Position numbers and translations under genes: made by a program
Shown here: piece by piece, positions 59,651 through 64,000 of the stretch
Layout: the number at the start of each line of letters is the position of its first letter
How positions within the stretch are numbered: position 1 is the first letter of the stretch
From: Glaciecola sp028401415
GTDB taxonomy: Bacteria > Pseudomonadota > Gammaproteobacteria > Enterobacterales > Alteromonadaceae
Direction: 5' to 3'
Length of the DNA stretch: 64,000 nt
Assembly (NCBI RefSeq): GCF_028401415.2
Contig: NZ_CP171821.2
Span: 1,054,001-1,118,000 of the forward strand
The notes under the pieces: generated by a model
What the model saw: the letters and a program-made list of their open reading frames with translations, nothing else
Databases searched by the model: none
What the model was told of the DNA's origin: nothing

Positions 59651-61585
59651 TTAGCTAGATGAAGGATTTGTCTCACCTTCAGAGTCATCTTTAGGTTTGT
59701 CTTCACGACCAACCTCGAGCTTAGCTCCGCCCGTTGGAGGCGCCGAGTCTGATTTATTATCGCGCTCCCAATCAGCAGGCGGTCTCACGTCTCGACGTTC
59801 CATTAGGTCATCAATTTGTTTCGCGTCAATGGTTTCATATTTCATTAGCGCGTCTTTCATTGAGTGCAAAATATCCATATTTTCTTTAAGCAGCTTTTCA
59901 GCGCGCTCGTAGTTGCGATCGATGATGTTCTTTATCTCTGCATCAATAGCGCGTGCAGTTTCATCAGACACGCTGGCAGATTTACTAACAGAACGTCCTA
60001 AAAATACTTCACCCTCTTCTTCTGCATATAGCTGGGCACCCATTTTGGAAGACAAGCCCCATTGAGTTACCATTTTTTTGGCTATATCGGTTGCGCGCTC
60101 AATATCGTTCGAGGCACCAGTGGTCACCATGTCCTCACCGTAGATAATCTCTTCAGCCAGCCTTCCGCCGTATAGACTTGAAATCATGCTCTCCAAATGA
60201 CGCTTGGTATAGCTGACTCTATCTTGTTCCGGTAAGTACATGGTTACGCCGAGTGCTCTTCCGCGTGGAATAATAGACACCTTGTAAACGGGATCGTGCT
60301 CTGGCACTAGCCGCCCTACTATCGCATGCCCCGCTTCGTGATAAGCCGTCATGGTTTTTTCTTCTTCAGTCATCACCATAGACTTACGCTCTGAGCCCAT
60401 CATGATCTTATCTTTGGCTTTTTCAAACTCTTCCATCGATACAAGCCGACGGTTAGTACGTGCCGCAAACAATGCTGCTTCGTTAACTAAGTTGGCCAAA
60501 TCTGCGCCAGAAAAACCAGGTGTACCGCGAGCAATTAAAGACGCCTCAACATCATCTGCAATTGGCACTTTGCGCATGTGTACTTTTAGTATCTGTTCGC
60601 GACCACGAATATCGGGTAGACCTACAACCACTTGTCTGTCGAATCGACCAGGCCGCAGCAATGCAGGATCTAGTACGTCTGGACGGTTGGTTGCCGCGAT
60701 AACAATAATACCTTCATGTCCTTCAAACCCGTCCATTTCTACCAACATTTGGTTCAAGGTCTGCTCACGCTCATCATGTCCGCCGCCCAAGCCAGCACCA
60801 CGTTGACGGCCTACCGCATCTATTTCGTCAATGAAGATAATGCAAGGAGATGATTTTTTTGCTTGCTCGAACATGTCTCGGACACGGGAAGCGCCCACAC
60901 CCACAAACATTTCGACAAAGTCTGAACCTGAAATAGTGAAAAATGGCACTTTTGCTTCACCCGCGATGGCTTTAGCAAGTAAAGTTTTACCCGTGCCAGG
61001 AGGGCCGACCATCAACACGCCTTTTGGAATCTTACCGCCAAGTTTTTGGAACTTGCTAGGGTCGCGCAAAAAGTCGACAAGCTCAGATACGTCTTCTTTG
61101 GCTTCATCACAACCGGCTACATCGGCAAAGGTTGTTTTTATTTGGTCTTCACTCAACAAGCGCGCCTTGCTTTTACCAAATGACATTGCACCTCGGCCAC
61201 CGCCACCTTGCATTTGACGCATGAAGAAAATCCATACCCCAATTAGCAGCAACATTGGGAACCATGAAATAAAAATCTGGGCAAACCAATTAGGCTCGGC
61301 GGGCGGTTTACCGAATGCTTTTACGTTGTTTACCTTCAGATCAGAAATAAGCTGCGGGTCAGATGCTGGCATGATAGTCGTAAACGGTTCGCCGTTACGA
61401 CGCAGGCCTTTAATTTCACCCGTTTGGTTGTCTATCGTGACTTCGCGAATGTCTCCACGTTCCACTTCAGATAGGAAAGTGGTGTAGTCGGTTTGTGCCC
61501 GAGGTGCTTCTTGCCCAGAAAAATTTTTAAACACCATCATCAACACTACGGCTATGAATAACCACAAAATGAGATTTTTTGCCAT
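59651..61585 (-). CDS. ftsH: Membrane-bound ATP-dependent zinc protease FtsH
   Basis: Degrades misassembled membrane proteins and regulators. The 644-residue protein has two N-terminal membrane segments (about 4-24 and 95-120), an AAA domain with Walker A GPPGTGKT and FIDEIDAVGRQRG, and the zinc site HEAGH in the protease domain. Its start MAKNLILWLFIAVVL matches homologues; an in-frame TTG at 61594 has a somewhat better ribosome site. In relatives rlmE lies directly upstream in the same operon. Here only its remnant does. Confidence 0.97.
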   Translation of the reverse strand: MAKNLILWLFIAVVLMMVFKNFSGQEAPRAQTDYTTFLSEVERGDIREVTIDNQTGEIKGLRRNGEPFTTIMPASDPQLISDLKVNNVKAFGKPPAEPNWFAQIFISWFPMLLLIGVWIFFMRQMQGGGGRGAMSFGKSKARLLSEDQIKTTFADVAGCDEAKEDVSELVDFLRDPSKFQKLGGKIPKGVLMVGPPGTGKTLLAKAIAGEAKVPFFTISGSDFVEMFVGVGASRVRDMFEQAKKSSPCIIFIDEIDAVGRQRGAGLGGGHDEREQTLNQMLVEMDGFEGHEGIIVIAATNRPDVLDPALLRPGRFDRQVVVGLPDIRGREQILKVHMRKVPIADDVEASLIARGTPGFSGADLANLVNEAALFAARTNRRLVSMEEFEKAKDKIMMGSERKSMVMTEEEKTMTAYHEAGHAIVGRLVPEHDPVYKVSIIPRGRALGVTMYLPEQDRVSYTKRHLESMISSLYGGRLAEEIIYGEDMVTTGASNDIERATDIAKKMVTQWGLSSKMGAQLYAEEEGEVFLGRSVSKSASVSDETARAIDAEIKNIIDRNYERAEKLLKENMDILHSMKDALMKYETIDAKQIDDLMERRDVRPPADWERDNKSDSAPPTGGAKLEVGREDKPKDDSEGETNPSSS

Positions 61586-61679
61586 GTCGCTCAACGCTAC
61601 TTACCTCTAATCAATAAGTCGATTCAATATTATTGCAGGCAAAACGCTCTCTATGCCTACATTCAAGATTACTATACTT

Positions 61680-62225
61680 AAAAGCTTTTCGCCACTAAGC
61701 AGCCTTCTTTCGACCTTGCTCATGACGAATCTGTTTACGGGTGTTAACGCCACTAGGCGCTGCCTTTGTATTCCTTTAAACGCACCAAAAACGTTTTCCT
61801 ATAATGCGTTTGTTACACAACTATCATGCGACCCTTAAATACCCTTACAAACACCGACAATACGCACGCGTTAAAACTACGGTTTTTACTTGGCCTATCA
61901 ATTGATGAACGCTCTTACTATTCAATACATCGGACCATATTGTATCTACGGTGTTCCCATCAATTTTGGTCAACAACGCATTAAGTAATATCTCATCTGC
62001 TAAATCACCCTGTAAAAATTCCGCTCCACTGAGCGATTACTTGGGTAACATGCGGCATGCAACAAAAATGGCAGAGTCCCTGAGCCACAACTAATCACGT
62101 CGGTCTTAATTATGTGAACTCAGTCTGAGTTCTAAATAATCAAGGCTTCAAGATCGCAATAGCTTTAAAGTGTAGGTAGAATAGAAAATATCAAGAGCTT
62201 ATTGATAAGACGCCAAAGAAAAGTG
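61680..62225 (-). pseudogene. rlmE: Decayed rlmE (ftsJ/rrmJ) 23S rRNA Um2552 methyltransferase gene
   Basis: No intact gene lies between ftsH and yhbY, but the minus strand still aligns with RlmE piece by piece. Near 61900-62010 it reads GAEFLQGDLADEILLNALL and then TIWSDV, against VDFLQGDFRDELVMKALL and VVMSDM of Escherichia coli. Just upstream CRMLPK then a stop corresponds to CDLLPMD. Near 61683-61734 it reads TDSS, stop, ARSKEGCLVA, against PDSSRARSREVYIVA. The distance between the SD and the DSS landmarks (195 bases) equals that in the intact gene. There are several in-frame stops and frame changes, so it cannot make the enzyme. The exact ends are approximate. Confidence 0.85.
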
Positions 62226-62338
62226 AGCAAACCTCATTTGTACGTTCATTCAAAGGTCTCAATTTAAGCAGCTCTGCATGTATGTGTTTGAGTACATTCA
62301 TCCACTTGAAGCAACTATCAACCAGTATTGAAAGGTTT

Positions 62339-62635
62339 ATGCAATTAACAACTAAACAAAAGCAGTATTTAAAGGGCTTAGCTCATTCGCTAAAGCCTGT
62401 TGTCCAATTAGGTGCCAATGGCCTGACCGAAGGCGTGGTAGCAGAAATAGACAATGCGCTTAGTCATCATGAGCTCATTAAGGTTAAAGTCCCTTCTGAC
62501 GACCGTGAGGAAAAGTCCTTAATTATGGATGCGATTGTGGGCGAAACAAAATCTCATAAAGTGCAGTCTATTGGACATGTTCTGGTGATATACAAGCCTA
62601 GTGAAGACGCAAAAATTACCCTCCCGAAGAAGTAA
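62339..62635 (+). CDS. yhbY: CRM-domain ribosome assembly protein YhbY
   Basis: RNA-binding protein that associates with pre-50S particles. The 98-residue product starts MQLTTKQKQYLKGLAHSLKP and has the CRM-domain GxxG-type loop QLGANGLTEGVV and a C-terminal VLVIYKPSEDAK. Start ATG 62339 follows AAAGG closely; the open frame reaches further up (62282) without support. In relatives it is divergent from rlmE-ftsH, and the same arrangement is kept here around the rlmE remnant. Confidence 0.93.
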   Translation: MQLTTKQKQYLKGLAHSLKPVVQLGANGLTEGVVAEIDNALSHHELIKVKVPSDDREEKSLIMDAIVGETKSHKVQSIGHVLVIYKPSEDAKITLPKK

Positions 62636-62644
62636 GGTTATCCT

Positions 62645-63478
62645 ATGTCTGCATCCTCAAATCACAATGAATTCGCATCATCTGGACAACCGCGTGCACA
62701 ACATAGCGCAATAATTACCGGTGCTTGCTCAGGCTTGGGCTATGCAAGCGCTCGTCATTTATTGAGCAAAGGCTGGAATGTTGCACTGTTAGACTTAAAC
62801 GAAGAAGTAGGGAAGCAACGCGTTTCAGAGTTTGGCGTTGAGTTTGGTGACAGTCACTGCCAGTTTTACCAAGTCGATGTGACGTCCGATACTCAAGTAG
62901 AATCAGTCATAGCAAAGGTATTTTCTGATTTTGACGCCAAACCTCGACTTTGCCTCAACTGCGCTGGTGTCGCACCTGCTAAACGAACGCTCGACCGCGA
63001 ATCTAACCCCATGCCCTTGGCAAACTTTGCCGACACCATTAACATTAACTTAATTGGCTCTTTTAACGTCGCGCGCGTTGCCGCTAGCCATCTTTCCAAA
63101 AATGACGCCTTGGGTGAAGCGAATGAACGGGGCGTGATTATAAACACCGCATCCGTTGCGGGTTTCGAAGGGCAAATTGGTCAAACCGCGTATGCCGCCA
63201 GTAAAGGTGGCATTATTGGATTAGCTTTACCCATGGCTCGCGACTTAGCGCCACTTGGAATTAGAGTGAACACCATTGCCCCCGGCGTAATGGGCACACC
63301 AATGCTGTTGGGCATGCCAGAAAATGTGCAAGAGGCTCTGGTGAGCAATGTGCAGTTTCCAAAACGCCTGGGCCTGCCCGAGGAGTTTGCAAAGCTCGTA
63401 GAACATATGTTTGACAATAAGTATCTAAATGGTGAAACCGTTAGACTCGATGGTGCACTTCGGATGCCGCCCAAATAG
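62645..63478 (+). CDS. Short-chain dehydrogenase, 3-hydroxyacyl-CoA dehydrogenase type 2-like
   Basis: A 277-residue NAD(H)-dependent SDR enzyme. Motifs: TGACSGLGYASARHLL (nucleotide loop), LDLNEE (NAD-favouring Asp), NCAGV, catalytic Ser in NTASVAGFEGQIG, YAASKGG (Tyr-x3-Lys), and the pattern RVNTIAPGVMGTPML. The loop after NCAGVAPAKRTL resembles the HSD10-type 3-hydroxyacyl-CoA dehydrogenases of fatty acid and isoleucine breakdown. It lies 9 bases behind yhbY, a chance or local operon. Confidence 0.85.
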   Translation: MSASSNHNEFASSGQPRAQHSAIITGACSGLGYASARHLLSKGWNVALLDLNEEVGKQRVSEFGVEFGDSHCQFYQVDVTSDTQVESVIAKVFSDFDAKPRLCLNCAGVAPAKRTLDRESNPMPLANFADTININLIGSFNVARVAASHLSKNDALGEANERGVIINTASVAGFEGQIGQTAYAASKGGIIGLALPMARDLAPLGIRVNTIAPGVMGTPMLLGMPENVQEALVSNVQFPKRLGLPEEFAKLVEHMFDNKYLNGETVRLDGALRMPPK

Positions 63479-63534
63479 CAATATTCAGGCAAAAGCGCCC
63501 GCAGTGTTTGGGGGTGCTAAATATCCATCATCTC

Positions 63535-64000
63535 CTAGTCGTCGTGCCCACCGTTAACAGTTGCGTAAATTGAAAACAGGCGATTAACGGCCCTTGAATG
63601 CACTGAGTGCTTAGGGAAGCGCCCTCTGGTATTGAGTAAACCCGCAGGTTTGCCAGTCAAAAGCTCAAGTGACTGATCGACACTATCCACCGCATATATT
63701 GAAAAATGTCCATCATTAACCGCATCAATAACTTCTTGTTTAAGCATGAGGTTCACTCTGTTTGAGCGAGGAATAATAACACCCTGCTCACCGCTGAGTC
63801 CTCTGCTTTGGCACAAATCGAAATAGCCCTCAATCTTTTCATTTATGCCGCCAACCGCCTGAACTTCACCTAATTGATTAATTGATCCGGTAATTGCAAT
63901 ACCTTGTTTAAGAGGAATGTCTGTGAGCGCCGAAATGAGCGCCATCAACTCCCCTAAAGATGCACTATCACCATCGATATATCCATAAGACTGCTCTAGT
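63535..64000 (-). CDS. Lon-like ATP-dependent protease, C-terminal part (cut at right edge)
   Basis: The visible 155 residues are the end of a Lon-family Ser/Lys protease domain. The catalytic serine lies in YIDGDSASLGELMAL, just inside the edge. The catalytic lysine is in VGGINEKIEGYFDLC, and IPRSNRVNLML follows. The sequence resembles the LonB/YcbZ-type proteases of gammaproteobacteria, which carry a degenerate or separate AAA part. The frame continues beyond 64000. It is convergent with the SDR gene. Confidence 0.88.
   Translation of the reverse strand, partial: LEQSYGYIDGDSASLGELMALISALTDIPLKQGIAITGSINQLGEVQAVGGINEKIEGYFDLCQSRGLSGEQGVIIPRSNRVNLMLKQEVIDAVNDGHFSIYAVDSVDQSLELLTGKPAGLLNTRGRFPKHSVHSRAVNRLFSIYATVNGGHDD

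Noticed and set aside
63479..63534. Terminator between the SDR gene and the Lon-like gene
   Set aside because: GCGCCC and GGGGGTGC pair only with bulges and there is no T-run.
1..64000. CRISPR array, prophage or integrase
   Set aside because: No regularly spaced repeat array, phage structural cluster other than the T6SS, or integrase gene is visible. The contractile-tail homologues all fit a T6SS.

Overview
The window looks like marine gammaproteobacterial DNA, most likely of an Alteromonas/Glaciecola-like lineage. The evidence is its moderate GC content, a divergent smc/cysZ pair, pnp and nlpI homologues, and the conserved run yhbY / ftsH-folP-glmM-tpiA-secG-tRNA-Leu(GAG). The genus call is inference; the class call is well supported.

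Layout. 1-3143 holds most of smc (minus strand, cut at the left edge), with cysZ divergent. 4.1-10 kb holds a HExxH protein, the lipoprotein gene nlpI, an NTF2-like protein, a diguanylate cyclase, and a 5'-nucleotidase-like protein whose catalytic motifs are degraded. A group II intron of about 1.9 kb (about 10089-12016) sits directly behind the pnp terminator. 12.1-15.3 kb holds pnp and a LysR gene of the NhaR type. 15.5-18.1 kb holds an HPF-like protein, an Slp-type lipoprotein and a cupredoxin lipoprotein.

18.1-51.3 kb is a complete type VI secretion system (T6SS) locus and its satellites. The minus arm is tssA-tssB-tssC-hcp-tssE-tssF-tssG-clpV. The plus arm is vgrG, a seven-gene cargo module, then fha(tagH)-tssJ-tssK-tssL-tssM-tagF. 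A sensor Ser/Thr kinase (PpkA-like) and a tyrosine/dual-specificity phosphatase flank the left side. A PP2C phosphatase (PppA-like), a LysM/TPR lipoprotein and a class-3 lipase flank the right. All 13 core Tss components are present, and kinase, phosphatase and FHA protein together point to threonine-phosphorylation control. The cargo module encodes an 18-residue tandem-repeat protein, a LysM/peptidoglycan-binding protein, a second peptidoglycan-binding protein, a metzincin-type protease, a HEAT-repeat protein and a PAAR-like DUF4280 protein. This is the best candidate for an undescribed effector assembly.

51.6-55.6 kb holds a RIO-type kinase, a gamma-glutamylcyclotransferase-like gene without a usual start codon, an exported methyltransferase, a fatty acid desaturase and a divergent ArsR regulator. 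55.7-63.5 kb is the conserved ftsH block. Its rlmE slot, between ftsH and yhbY, holds only a stop-riddled but still alignable rlmE fossil. A nested inverted-repeat element lies between folP and ftsH. An SDR dehydrogenase and the start of a Lon-like protease gene close the window.

Large-scale reading: in related bacteria secG-tRNA-Leu is followed by rimP-nusA-infB-rbfA-truB-rpsO-pnp-nlpI. Here both ends of that run remain on the same strand, but about 41 kb carrying the T6SS lies where the middle genes would be.
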